Notes under the pieces: generated by a model | Told to the model about the DNA's origin: nothing | The model's database searches: none | Seen by the model: the letters and a program-made list of their open reading frames with translations, nothing else | In this document: in pieces, positions 35,230 to 56,150 of the stretch | Position numbering within the stretch: the first letter of the stretch is position 1 | Layout: each line of letters begins with the position of its first letter | Translations under genes and position numbers: made by a program | NCBI GenBank assembly: GCA_964020155.1 | Contig: OZ026567.1 | Span: 3,288,850 to 3,352,849, forward strand | Source of the DNA: Chondrilla cf. caribensis | Lineage: Eukaryota; Porifera; Demospongiae; Chondrillida; Chondrillidae | DNA length: 64,000 nt | Direction of reading: 5' to 3'

Positions 35230-36335
35230 TCATTTTTTTTGTATTTTCCTACAGTAACAATATTTCTTGTCATTCCATTCCTGGTTGTCCACCTCAAATG
35301 TCCTGGTCTTATTCACTCGTACAGTCTTACAGCAGCAGTACATGACCAGTACAGTCACTACTACTGTCAGTACAGTAAGATAAACGGGGGTAATTCCGTA
35401 ATACATTGACTTTAACGCTGTATAAACCAACGATGTTAGAAGATACAGGTGGTAAACTTAAACGGGCAGCGTACCTACATGTGTAGAATCGGCATACCTA
35501 ATTTGAGCCAGTTGCTCTTCGTTGTCGATGAACACTGTTTTAATGTATGCTGCCGATTTGAATTGGGGGAATTCCGTAATTTCCGGAACTTTCAGAGTGC
35601 ATCATTGTAGAGCATTGTACAATTGCGAGGAGTAAAAAACGAGTTACAATTAACTAAGGTTACAAGCAGCTTAAACATACTAATGGCCTACTTCTTTGTG
35701 CATGTTGGACACTTCCATGTATTCTCTCTGTCTGGCAATCCTGCAAGGCCAGCACACCATTCCGGCATTCTTGATCACTACTCTATCATCATTATATCTT
35801 ATTTGACATCCCTGACACACTTCTTCATCTGGAGATAAAAAGTAGCTAACCCACTGTGTGGTTATCGCCGCCCACGCAATGGGCACGTAGAAGCAGATGA
35901 TATTTGGTACGAAAATGTCGCCAGTAAATGAAGTTGTGGACTTACAGTAGAGCTGACATATGATGTATAGCAAGCCCAAATCTTTAGCTATACAACGGTA
36001 GTACTCATGATCACTGTTGATATACTGCGTCTGAATTCTACCACTTGTCAATCATCTCATTTAGACTGTGAGCATAATATCGTGACGATTTCAGCGTTGT
36101 CTTGTACGTAGAGAGGACTGTACAATCGGTGGCCGCTGGGCTAACAGCGCACTAGTCAAAGTTGACTAACATCTATAATATTGCAGGACGTCGCTCCGTA
36201 CCTTCGCTCCAGTAAAGTAAGTTGAAACCAAAAATGACGGAATTACCCCAATTACGGAATTACCCCCGTTTACCTTAGCCTCTATTTGTGTGAGCACTAC
36301 AGCCAGACCCACTAATGTATTGAGTTGTAGGGCTT
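35230..36335 (-). pseudogene. Transmembrane-tail exon split by a transposon
   Basis: 36335-36276 starts with an AACAG acceptor and encodes [20 protein letters not shown]. The reading resumes at 35377-35230 with [18 protein letters not shown] and a tail ending at a stop at 35230. The two parts are separated by the TA-flanked element at 35378-36275. Before the insertion the exon would have been open, like 48545-48780. It lies upstream of gene D and 3' of the orphan exon pair at 37.5 kb. Confidence 0.75.
35378..36275 (-). mobile_element. TA-flanked DNA transposon, 898 bp, with an unexplained ORF
   Basis: Inverted ends of about 25 bp (AGATAAACGGGGGTAATTCC at the left, AGGTAAACGGGGGTAATTCC inverted at the right) are flanked by TA on both sides. 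The E copy (about 48715) preserves the empty site except for a small local change. Inside, minus-strand 36051-35680 is a 123-aa ORF with several CxxC-like pairs (CQGCQIRYNDD, GMVCWPC) and a hydrophobic stretch. It resembles no transposase I know. It may be captured host sequence or chance. Confidence 0.75.
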
Positions 36336-36477
36336 CTGTTGACGTGCACATGTACATAGCTATATATAGGTGATTGATTGAATTGCACCCAGTATACATA
36401 ATAATGTTTCAGGTGAAGACCTAATAGGGATTCAAAGTCTACTGTATTTACTGTATGTATGTATGCTACTCTAAATC

Positions 36478-36800
36478 TACTTCACTATTAAGGACACATA
36501 TCCTACCTTTCTACTATGGACACCACTCCTCTACCTCACTACTTAGGACACATCTACCTCCCTACTAAGGACACCACTCCCCTACCTCCCTACTAAGGAC
36601 ACATCTCCTACCTCCCTACTAAAGACAATACTCCTCCACCTCCCTACTAAGGATACCACTCCCTACCTCCCTACTAAGGACACATCTCCTACTCCCTACT
36701 ACAGATAACACTCCTCCACCTCCCTACTAAGGACACCACTCCACCTCCCTACTAAGGATACCTCTCCACCTCCCTACTAAGGACACCTCTCATCTACCTC
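36478..36800. repeat. Minisatellite based on ctccctactaaggacaccac
   Basis: Imperfect 25-30-bp units 3' of the orphan exon pair, matching 48985-49503 and 9111-9610. Individual units differ by ACATCTCC and ACAATACTCC variants. Confidence 0.85.
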
Positions 36801-36948
36801 CCTATATATAAAATATAGTATATAGTTAGCATTATAGTTAGCTTTATTTAGTATAAAAATTGGGGATATTGTTGAATAACATCCCCAGTTGTGGACCTAT
36901 GAATCAAATTAATTTCCTACAATTGCAATAGTGTTTCATTCCATTTTT

Positions 36949-37011
36949 AGGGGCTGCCGCAGGCAGCCCCTATATTGTTTTCATTTCGACTTCCGGTATG
37001 TAACGCTCGTC

Positions 37012-37080
<69 letters not shown>

Positions 37081-37295
37081 TTATATTTATATTATATTTA
37101 TTATTGTACAATTGCGCGATAAAAAGATGGCCAATTTCAAACGCCAACAATTTGAAATTGGGCTAGAATTCGTGCGCAGAAGCTCCGCCGAACGTATTAT
37201 CTTCAGCGAAGGTTCTTCTGAACCTACGAAAGACACCCAAGTAAATCGAGTGCGGGGGGTGGCAGCTCCACGAGTTTTTGAACTCGAATTACTTG
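36949..37295 (+). mobile_element. Hairpin-ended repeat, complete copy with known empty site
   Basis: It starts AGGGGCTGCC with an immediate palindrome and ends CTCGAATTACTTG, the right arm of a second hairpin. Between lie (TA)n and (TAGA)n tracts and a CpG-rich core. The paralogous locus at about 49645 reads CCATTTTTTGTAAAC without the element, so the ends and a short T-rich target duplication (2-3 bp) can be read directly. No ORF of note. Copies are listed at 3195-3520 and elsewhere. Confidence 0.75.
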
Positions 37296-37501
37296 TTTGT
37301 AAACATGTACATTCACACACTCACAAATTAATTTATATTCATGACATAAAATGATGAAATTATATTGTATGTACATATGTACCTTAATGAGTATACAGTA
37401 CATATGCGGCTGCAAGTAAATGTGTGGCTTAACCAATGCACACACGTGTACAGACGCGCACGCTATTTTACTGCATGCGCAAAGCAATGTATCATGAAAC
37501 A

Positions 37502-37862
37502 TTAGACTTTGGTGAAGTACAAATTCTGCAGATCTTTATACAGTTCTTGTCCATGTTCAAGTGGAGCTCCCAATACAGAACACAATGGTAAACTGGTATT
37601 GTGTCTGTTTTCCCACTTCAGAATCATTCCAGAACTGGAACACAGTTTGCCAACAATGTTGTCAAATGTCATCCTCTTCTTTGGATCTGGCTCCCTGTAC
37701 ATGTAAAGAGAGAACAGATCTATCGATAACACTTTCCTGGTGAGTTGTGTATGTGAGCCCATTGTTCACAGGTTCTTACCAACATTGGACCATGAGGGCA
37801 TAAATTCCCCTAGGGCACCCAGGTGGGGAAGGCTGGCTCATTTTCTTGAATGAATTTAGCAC
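37502..37862 (-). pseudogene. Orphan RTK 3' exon pair, last exon open
   Basis: 37862-37780 encodes [18 protein letters not shown] but has lost a proper acceptor. 37694-37502 is an open last exon ([20 protein letters not shown], ending [13 protein letters not shown]) of the same 193-nt length and nearly the same sequence as that of gene F. No upstream kinase exons exist before the transposon-split tail exon region. It is probably what remains of a deleted F-like gene between D and E, although use as an alternative 3' end of gene E cannot be excluded. Confidence 0.7.
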
Positions 37863-38620
37863 TTAAGTCGCCTGTGTACTATTGTAAGATAGAATGAAAT
37901 GTAATGGTGCGTATGCATCAACACTGTAGCGTGATGACATGTACAACACATATTGTGTATTTGACCATTTACTGTGAAATGTAAGAAACAGCGTATGTGT
38001 ACATATGTAAACAGTAGTCGCAGGCCACTATAGCTAGTTATATGGCAATCCCCAGCCAATGCAGGCCATGAACGTTAACTGTGTACTCCTATGTATATCA
38101 GTACACTGATATATGACCATTGCACACATGTTCACCTTAGAATTATATTGTACCATGTATGTACAGTAATTATGACCCATGCAATTGTCATTTTCTCCAT
38201 TATTCGTATTCCATGATATATATTATGTACGTATATATAATATTATTATATATAATATGCTCTATACAACCTTTAGTCTATTGAACTCTTCAATGTATGT
38301 ACTACATCAAAGGCAATTTATATTCATCACAGTGACTATAGTTAATTTGAATATATTGTTTGAAATTTAATTTTAATTTCCACCTTGCTCTTGTGTGAAG
38401 GAATACACTCATTACTCGACTCACAATAGACCGATTGCGCAATCGATCTATTGGATGTAGACATGTTATCCTAATCCTGCAACTGTAATAGAGTAGTAGT
38501 TTCAAATTTTATTGTACAACCAATCCAAAACTGTTACATACTGTAGGCCTAAACACACACACACACACACATTTATACTCTCGAGTTCCATTTTACAGTG
38601 TTATTTTACTACATAGTACA

Positions 38621-47859
<9,239 letters not shown>

Positions 47860-48544
47860 CTGTGATTCCTATCCTACTGGAGTCACTTCCATGGTACTGG
47901 TATATAAAATTACACGTAGCGACACGATGGTGGTTAACCAGCTGACCTATGAATAACATTATACCCAAGCAATGAATATAATTATCTGTCAATAGACATT
48001 TCAAGGTGACATCATAAAGCCATACCTTTACTAAATATGTACTGATTCACATTTCATTGTGAGGTAGTCAATGTCGTCACACATTTCATTCTGAGGTAGT
48101 TTAGAAGTCATGAATCATGAATGAATACTCTTGACACATGAATGATACACATTGTTACTGTTTTATTTCTTATCACCTAATTAGTGGGATTGTTACTGTT
48201 TTATTAGTTATCACCTAGTTAGTGGGATGGTAACCAAGGAGACAGAGGGGAAGCCAGAGTGTAGTAATTCTAATTTTGTGAAATATCTCAGCAATTAGGT
48301 GGTGACTGATTATTTCTCCCTGTTTCCATGGCAAAGAAGGAAAAAATCGGAAGCGTAAAGAATTGGTCATTCGTAGTTAATATTCAAATCCTGTGTAGCA
48401 TAGACAAGTAGGAGTATGCATATCTACAAAACTTCACCCCCCCCCCCCGAGCACACCTGTATGAGCAGTTCAACTTCAATACAATAGACTACATGCTTTG
48501 TGTGTTTGCACACACTCATTCACACAAGCAACCGAGCATATTCA

Positions 48545-48780
48545 TTACAGAGGGTCGAAGGAACTTATTTTCATCATTTTGTATGTTCCAACAGTAACAA
48601 TTTTTGTTGTCATTCCATTCCTGTTGACCACTTCAAGTGTCCTGGTCTTCTTCACTCTTACAGTCTTACAGCAGCAGTACATGACCAGTACAGTCACTAC
48701 TACTGTCAGTACAGTAGCCTCTATTAAATTTTGTGTGAGCACTACAGCCAGACCCACTAATGTATTGAGTTGTAGGGCTT
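48545..48780 (-). CDS. Orphan transmembrane-tail exon (intact)
   Basis: An acceptor (GTCAACAG) at 48781-48788 opens a phase-1 exon encoding [17 protein letters not shown], a hydrophobic helix ([13 protein letters not shown]), [15 protein letters not shown] and a 33-residue basic tail to a stop at 48545. It is homologous to the terminal exons of genes G and H. No signal or ectodomain exon lies between it and the 3' end of gene F at 49858. It is either a relic or an alternative last exon for F: the stalk and transmembrane exons of F meet in the same phase 1, so direct splicing would be in frame and give a kinase-less product. Confidence 0.5.
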
Positions 48781-48984
48781 CTGTTGACCTGTACGTAGCT
48801 ATAGGTGATTGATAGATTGAATAGCACCAATTATTGTAGTTTCAGGTGAAGACCTAATAGGGATTCTCGCTGACCGCATGATGTCATAATTATAAAAATG
48901 GAGGCGAGAAGCGGGTCTGGGCTACGCGAGACTATAATAGGGATTCAAAGTCTGCTGTATTTACTGTATGTATGTATGCTACTC

Positions 48985-49503
48985 TAGATCTACTTCACTA
49001 TTGAGGACACATCTCCTACCTCTCTACTGTGGACACCACTCCTCTACCTCCCTACTTAGGACACATCTCGTACCTCCCTACTAAGGACATATCTCCTACC
49101 TCCCTACTAAAGACAATACCCCTCCACCTCCCTACTAAAGACAATACTCCTCCACCTCCCTACTAAGGACACCACTCCCTACCTCCCTACTTAGGACACA
49201 TCTCCTACCTCCCTACTAAAGACAATACTCCTCCACCTCCCTACTAAGGACACCACTCCCCTACCTCCCTACTAAAGACAATACTCCTCCACCTCCCTAC
49301 TAAGGACACCACTCCTACCTCCCTACTAAGGACACATCTCCTACCTCCCTACTAAAGATTCCCTGAAAGACAACACACCTTCACCTCCCTACTAAGGACA
49401 CCTCTTATCTACCTCCCTACTATGGACACCTCTCATCTACCTACCTACTAAGGACACCTCTCATCTACCTCCCTACTAAGGACACCTCTCATATACCTCC
49501 CTA
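48985..49503. repeat. Minisatellite based on ctccctactaaggacaccac
   Basis: About 520 bp of imperfect units about 355 bp 3' of the gene F stop. It has the same unit and relative position as the arrays 3' of gene B and the 37.5 kb orphan pair. Confidence 0.85.
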
Positions 49504-49857
49504 TATATAAAATATAGTATATAGTTATAGCATTATAGTTAACATTATTTAGTATAAAAAATGGGAATATTGTTGAATAACATCCTCCTTTGTGGACTTA
49601 TGTCTCAAATTAATTTCCTACTATTGCAATAGTGTTTCATTCCATTTTTTGTAAACATGTACATTCACACACTCACAAATTAATTTATAATCATGATATT
49701 AAATGATGAAATTATATTGTATGTACATACGTATGTACCTTAATGAGTGTATTGTACATATGTGGCTGCAAGTAAATGTGTGGCTTAACCAATGCACACA
49801 CATGTACACATGCACACACTATTTTACTGCATGCGCGAAGCAATGTATCGTGAAACA

Positions 49858-52800
49858 TTAGACTTTGGTGAAGTACAAATTCTGCAGATCTTTGTACAGT
49901 TCTTGTCCATATTCAAGTGGAGCTCCCAATACAGAACACAATGGTGAACTGGTGTTGTGTCTGTTTTCCCACTTCAGAATCATTCCAGAACTGGAACACA
50001 GTTTGCCAACAATGTTGTCAAATGTCATCCTCTTCTTTGGATCTGGCTCCCTGTACATGTAAAGAGAGAACAGATCTATCGATAACACTTTCCTGGTGAG
50101 TTGTGGATGTGAGCTCATGTTCACCGGTTCTTACCAGCATTGGACCATGAGAGCATAAATTCCCCTAGGGCACCCAGGTGGGGGAGGCTGGTTTTTCTTC
50201 GTATTAAGCATTTTGATCACCTGTATAAGTGCACATTACGTACAAGAGTGGTGGAACTTGGTCTTTTAACCTACATACAATTATAATCAACCATGTCAGT
50301 TGGCATGTCATTTTACAGTATTTAATCGTAAACTCTGTCAATGGTTATGCCACAAGCATTAAGTGCAATGTAAACAGCTTTAAAGCAATTGAATTGAAAG
50401 TTCTGTATTACCCAAAGAGTTTATGCGTACATAATGTGTTTCTATTACATTTCTGTTTTGTGTCCAAGTGTGCATATCTCGTAACATGAGCACTTGGACA
50501 TGATAAGACCAGGAGGTATGGTGGTTGGCCTTACTCTACATACTCTATATCACCTTGCTACTGTCTACTCTGATACCCACTCACTTCATTGTGCTGCAGG
50601 TTATGTATTATATTCAGTTTTACCTGTTCCACTGTAAGATCTTCGAATGGTTTGTGTCCGAGTGACCATATCTCGTACATGACCATCCCATAACTCCACA
50701 CATCACTCTTTGTGGTGTATCGCTTGTAGAAAATGGCCTCAGGAGCTGTCCACTTGACTGGTATACGACCTCCCTTTGGTTTGTAGTAGTAATCCTCTTC
50801 GAGATCACGAGACATCCCAAAATCAGCAATCTGAAGACATGGGATCGTGTAACAATGTGCATGTGGTTTGGAACACGAATACTCAATTTGCTACATCTGT
50901 ATGTGCGGTATTTTATATATATTTCTTTTGTATGTACAATAAAACCCTAAAAAGCCTAAGAACCCAGTTAGGATCGATCAGCAAACAAATAGTTCTGTCA
51001 GTATTAATCATACTTATAAGCTCAGCTATGTAATATCCAATTATTATATCCAGATACAAAGTAGGGTATACGTAGGAGTATGCAATCTTTCTTGCACTTG
51101 TATACATGTATACTCACCTTACACTTGATGTCTGCTGTGAGTAGCACATTCCTAGCAGCAAGATCACGATGTATGAAACCTTTCTGGGATAAGTACCTCA
51201 TTCCGTCTGCTATCTCCTGACAGAACCTCAATAGAGTGCTGGGTAGCTGTGATTTCTTGTCTGCTTGCTGTGACCTACTCAATATATTATGTATATACAA
51301 TATTATATATAATATTAATGTACACTGTACATACATATATACATACACATATATACTTATACTCTACTATGGTAATATTTTATATACGTACCATGACATT
51401 GTGTGAAAGATATTATGTATTCATATCTACTTTATTTTCTTATCCAGCTAAACAAATTGTGATATTAATCGCCAACCATCCAGCTATGCTAACATTTGAC
51501 CATACATGCACGCATGTACATAAAAGACTGTACATCCACTAATTATATACTAAGTCTTTCAAGATGTACCTGATGTTGCATTTTTGTCTCAGCAAATATT
51601 CTCTCAGATCACCTTCATGTAGGAATTCCATCACTAGCATTGGCTGGGTAACGTTTGCATTCAATAAATACATACACAACCAGACCAATACAATAACTCA
51701 ATCCCAATCATGGCACTCACCTCATCAAGCTCTTTGACCACTCCGTACAGTGTAACAATGTGTGGGTGTGTGAACTGTCCCATGATAGCTGCTTCTTGAA
51801 GTAGTTTAACTCTTTCATCATTTGATGCTGTGGACTTGAGTGTCTTCAGAGCTACTGTTTGAGTCCTTCCTGTTGTTGACTTCCACTGTCCCTTGTAGAC
51901 TACACCAAACTCCCCTTCTCCGAGTTGTTGTTGTTTATTGATAGCTGACGGAGGGATCTTTGCATACTGTTCAATCTGTTCATATATTGCATCAACAGTG
52001 TCTCCAGGTTGCCAGTAGGGACTAACCTCATAAGGAGCAGGTTCCTAATATCCATATGCATGTATACATCGTTATTCAATATATATTCCAAATGAGACAT
52101 AATCTATAACATTTGTGTAATAAGTGGTAATTTTAGAATGCATATACAATTTAAGACTTGCCCTTCAAATTCTCATATTTCACAGTTTTTTACTTATTAA
52201 GTGAGTATTTGACAAGATGCACACATTTGCATACATTAGTCACATATTATGTACATTCATACAAGTATACACCTGCACATATACACATACGGTATATTGG
52301 TATATACATACATACAACGATCATATATTACATATGGGTGCTACCTTTGGCTTACCCCAACTATACCAATGTCGTACGTTTCTATGGCTGGGAACCTTTT
52401 CATATACATTTATTGCAAATTTTCTATCCGTACTGCACTCACTGAAGCTTTAAATGTTTCATATTCACTTGGAGTTGTATTCTCATCAACTGTGTTACTG
52501 TCGTTGTAGTAGGGTTGGTTGTTTACGTCTCGCGTATCCCTCACTGAATCCAATGCCACTTCATACACTGGCAGCTCACCCTGTGTGTCTTGTAGTATAC
52601 AATGGTATTATATATATATACTGAATGTATTGAAACTTTTGTTGTATCAAAACTCGAGTTACCGATTGTAAATTTCAAATCAATTTCCAATTTTAAAATC
52701 TTAATATTAAACAATTTCCATTCCACATTGAAATAGAATAATACAAAGATCTTTGAAATCCTTTCAAAATTTTTGTTAAAGCATAGTCATACTGTTAACA

Positions 52801-55800
52801 TTGACATGTGTTTCTTGTATGCAGAGACAAATGCAAAATCTGAATATTTAACACTAATTTCTATTTTTCATTGTGCATTTGTCCCTGCTGATGTGAATAT
52901 GATTTAATCAGCAAACAATAAACAGCTGAACTATATACTCAATAATATTTATTTTACACTATCAAGTAGCTAAAGTATTTTTCAATTATGCAGTATATGT
53001 ATGTACACAAGGGGTTTACAGTACAAAACAACTGGTGTTTGGTCATTATGCCTTGTGTGATAGACCTACCAGACTGACTGTACTTCTGATTGTTTCTTCG
53101 TCCCTTTACTGCCAGTATTCCAATGACAACCAGGAGGCCAACCACAATCAGTAGCAGTATACCCAGTAGTGCACCTAATGCTGCAGTGGCTCCAGATTCA
53201 CTGGTGGCAGCACAATGATCTGTACACATGTATAAAGCAATATGCAGCATGACCTCACAAGTAGAGTATTGTATGCAGTCCCTAAAATGCAATATGGGCA
53301 TAAACATTTAATGTCGTTGCTTTTCATTGGTGGAGAGGGAATCACACATGTCATTCAACAGCACAACCATGACAGATGAATGGATTAGCCAATATTAATT
53401 CTAGTCCATACTGGATGAAATGTGTTCTATTTCACCTCAATGTGTAAACTGTATTATAACATAATATTTTACTATTGAGACAGGTATCATTTTGAATGAA
53501 GCTGTCCATTCAAAATGAAGCGATATATGTTTGGTCCTTGTTTGTTGCCTTTGCTGAAGCTGTATGATTTAATGCAGCGTAGCATTTTCCTGTTCAATCT
53601 ATCACTGAAAGGGCAGCACGAGTGGATGATAAAGCATATACAATCAAGTGCGTACATAATAGCACACCCATTCAAGTGTGATATTATCAGAGTGCTTTAC
53701 TCTCATAAGTTAGTTTTACTTCCACTCACCATTTACTTGTGATGGATTGATTGTAACAGTTGTAGTTAGCCATGGGTAGTTCATTGATGATGTCAACCCA
53801 CTGCAAAGAACACGTTGATACATGCTGATTATGTAATTTAGTAAAAATTAAGTTTGTTTGTTTACATAAATGATACCAAAGATTATCAATGGGCGTGTTA
53901 CATGGTTGTCATCTAAGTGTTATGTGGCTTGTACGTATAATTGGGATTGTGTCTAGATTGTATATATAGTGAATTATATGAAATGAGTTATGTTATAGTA
54001 ATGATAAGTATACCTATACGAACCTTGACATAGTTGAAGGGAGCAACCTTGATGTAGTTGAAAGCTGTGATATGTCAGTTGTTGTAACTATAAGTCATGT
54101 ACAATACACACTGATTAATATAGTGTATTTATTGACAGACATGTGTGTACTGAGAAACAATTTTTGATTTAAGAGTGTGTACATGTGCATTTTGCATAGC
54201 AGTCTCTTGAGCAATAGTAATCTTCAAGACTGTTAGTAAGTATCATGCTACCTCAACAATCACAATTATATGTAGTATAACTGATCATGCCATACCTTCC
54301 TCAGGCTGTCCACTGAAATCCACATGTATCAATGGTACAGTAACGGGTTTGGTAAATCCTGGTGGTTGATAGGCAGTTAATAGATAAGGAATGTGTTGTC
54401 TTATTCTATAGATTCTACCATAATGTCTATATTCTCTATATTCTGGTACGATGAACTGAAGAATGTCATTTGTCTTTATGTCTATAGCCCTCTGAAGTGT
54501 AGCATTTCCCTTTATTAAGTTAGTTCTTGCAAAACCAATTACAACATCTGATACTTCTATGTCCCCTCCCTCTTGTGTCAGTGAATACCCTCCAGCACTC
54601 TGTCTCCTCCAAACTGCCAGTTCAAGTGACAGTTTGTTACGCCATAGTATCCCTGCTATTGTTGAATACGGTATGGTGACACTGTTGAGTGTCCCATTAC
54701 ATGTGAACATTAGTTCAGGATATAGGAATCTCCCTCCATTAACATCAAGTACTGTGAAGTTGTCCCATTCCTCTACTGGTGGTATAGTTTGGGTGAATCC
54801 TCTCAGACAGGGATCTACAATCAACCAGTGAGAAAATTATTAATAATAAAGGCTATTCTACTTTCAACTAGTAGCCCCATAATATATATATCATGCAATA
54901 TTATCTGTGTATATAATTGGACAATAACCAATTATGTCTAGATCTCACATAACTAAGTATTCATTTATTTATTCCACCACACACGACAAACACAGAATCT
55001 GATTTGGTCAGTTTCCCCACCACCTCCCTTTGAACCTAAATTGTGTGTAAAATTAATATTCAGTAACTGTGACAGAATAATTCTATAATAAATCTGAAAC
55101 AGTCAAACTTGACCCTACCCTCCTCCATATATGCTGAAGGTGATACCTCACATGCATGGTGCATGCTGTACTCAGTCAATTACTATTACAGCTCTGGTTA
55201 TTTCATCCATGAATCCACTATTCACCTTTGTGATCTCTACTGTTCATTGAGACTCACAATGCTATTTCAAAGTGACTTTGAATGTCATTGTCATGTAACT
55301 CCCACCCAATCATATTGTACTATTTTGTGTATGAAATCCGCACAAAGGATGTTATAGTTGAAGTTATGCATGACTTCCTATAGCATAATAATAGCATGCA
55401 CTGTTCCATTTCCTACTCACACATGCCATACGTGTAGGTGTTATGCCGTGGTTTATGTATGCATCAGGTGCTACCATCTTGCTCAGGTTCAAATCGATTC
55501 AATTATCAATGCATGATTTAGTATGCCATTCTATGTATAGACATGGACATACATAGAATGGCATACTAGATCAGTGATAATTGAATTAAGTCAGCTAGTT
55601 ATAGCTTTCTATATACACTGAAGTACTGTATTATTAAGACTACATGCTTAACTATGCTACACTTAAGCTAATACAAACAACACCATTACAAGTAATGATA
55701 TTTTGTGTTCTGTTACCAAAGTATTCTTAATGAGTTAGAGAGGATTCATCTCTCTAATTCCTCACTTGAATACGGATTTATTTTGAAATATCTTTGTTCT

Positions 55801-56150
55801 ATACTCAAACCCCTCATCTTTCCCACCAGTATCTGTCCATCTTCCCCACAATGATAACAGTAAGTGACGAATTTGAGGTATAACCTGGTTAATTAAAGTA
55901 CATTATGAACAAATCTACTCCAGGACCTTTGGACACATATATTGAAATAGGCAGAATGAAGAAATTGCCAAAAGGGCAATTAGCACCCTTTTGTCGGAGA
56001 CTTGAGCCAAAAAGACATTGGTTGTCTCCTCTGTACACTAGATGGGGATAATATCTCACCTGAGTCTGTTCCACGTACTGGGAAGAATTTTGTAGTCACA
56101 ACAAAGAGTGTCAACAGATATTGCCAGTTGAACAACCAGCCCTCGGCCAT
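49858..56150 (-). CDS. Receptor tyrosine kinase F (12 exons, about 685 aa)
   Basis: Exons, 5' to 3': 56150-56060, 54814-54296, 54087-54048, 53800-53730, 53219-53070, 52588-52443, 52044-51721, 51643-51570, 51274-51118, 50830-50624, 50220-50135, 50050-49858. All phases join (2058 nt). It has a signal peptide [18 protein letters not shown], a 173-aa ectodomain starting [17 protein letters not shown], a stalk with [15 protein letters not shown], a helix ([20 protein letters not shown]), a juxtamembrane exon with QPYYNDSN and PSEYETF, and a kinase with all motifs ([29 protein letters not shown]). The first stalk exon has a second donor 24 nt downstream, at 54024, also in frame. The juxtamembrane acceptor (TACTACAAG) is weak and is chosen because it alone keeps phase. 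Confidence 0.88.
55519..55568. repeat. 19-bp-arm palindrome
   Basis: TAGTATGCCATTCTATGTA (55519-55537) is followed by a 12-nt loop and its perfect inverse (55550-55568). It lies in intron 1 of gene F. It may be the remains of a small inverted-repeat element or a hairpin-forming transcript; no other copy is seen. Confidence 0.6.

Larger units (their letters stand above)
22640..36340. repeat. Segmental duplication, copy 1 (gene D unit)
   Basis: The span from the orphan exon pair through gene D and its upstream flank aligns by eye along its length with 37865-48790 (gene E unit), including introns and intergenic DNA with scattered substitutions. Differences are mainly insertions: copy 1 carries extra blocks at 27113-27736, 28838-29549, 31671-32361, 33259-34729 and 35378-36275. 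Copy 2 carries at least 44520-45062, and its stalk exons and neighbouring introns are longer. Confidence 0.85.
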
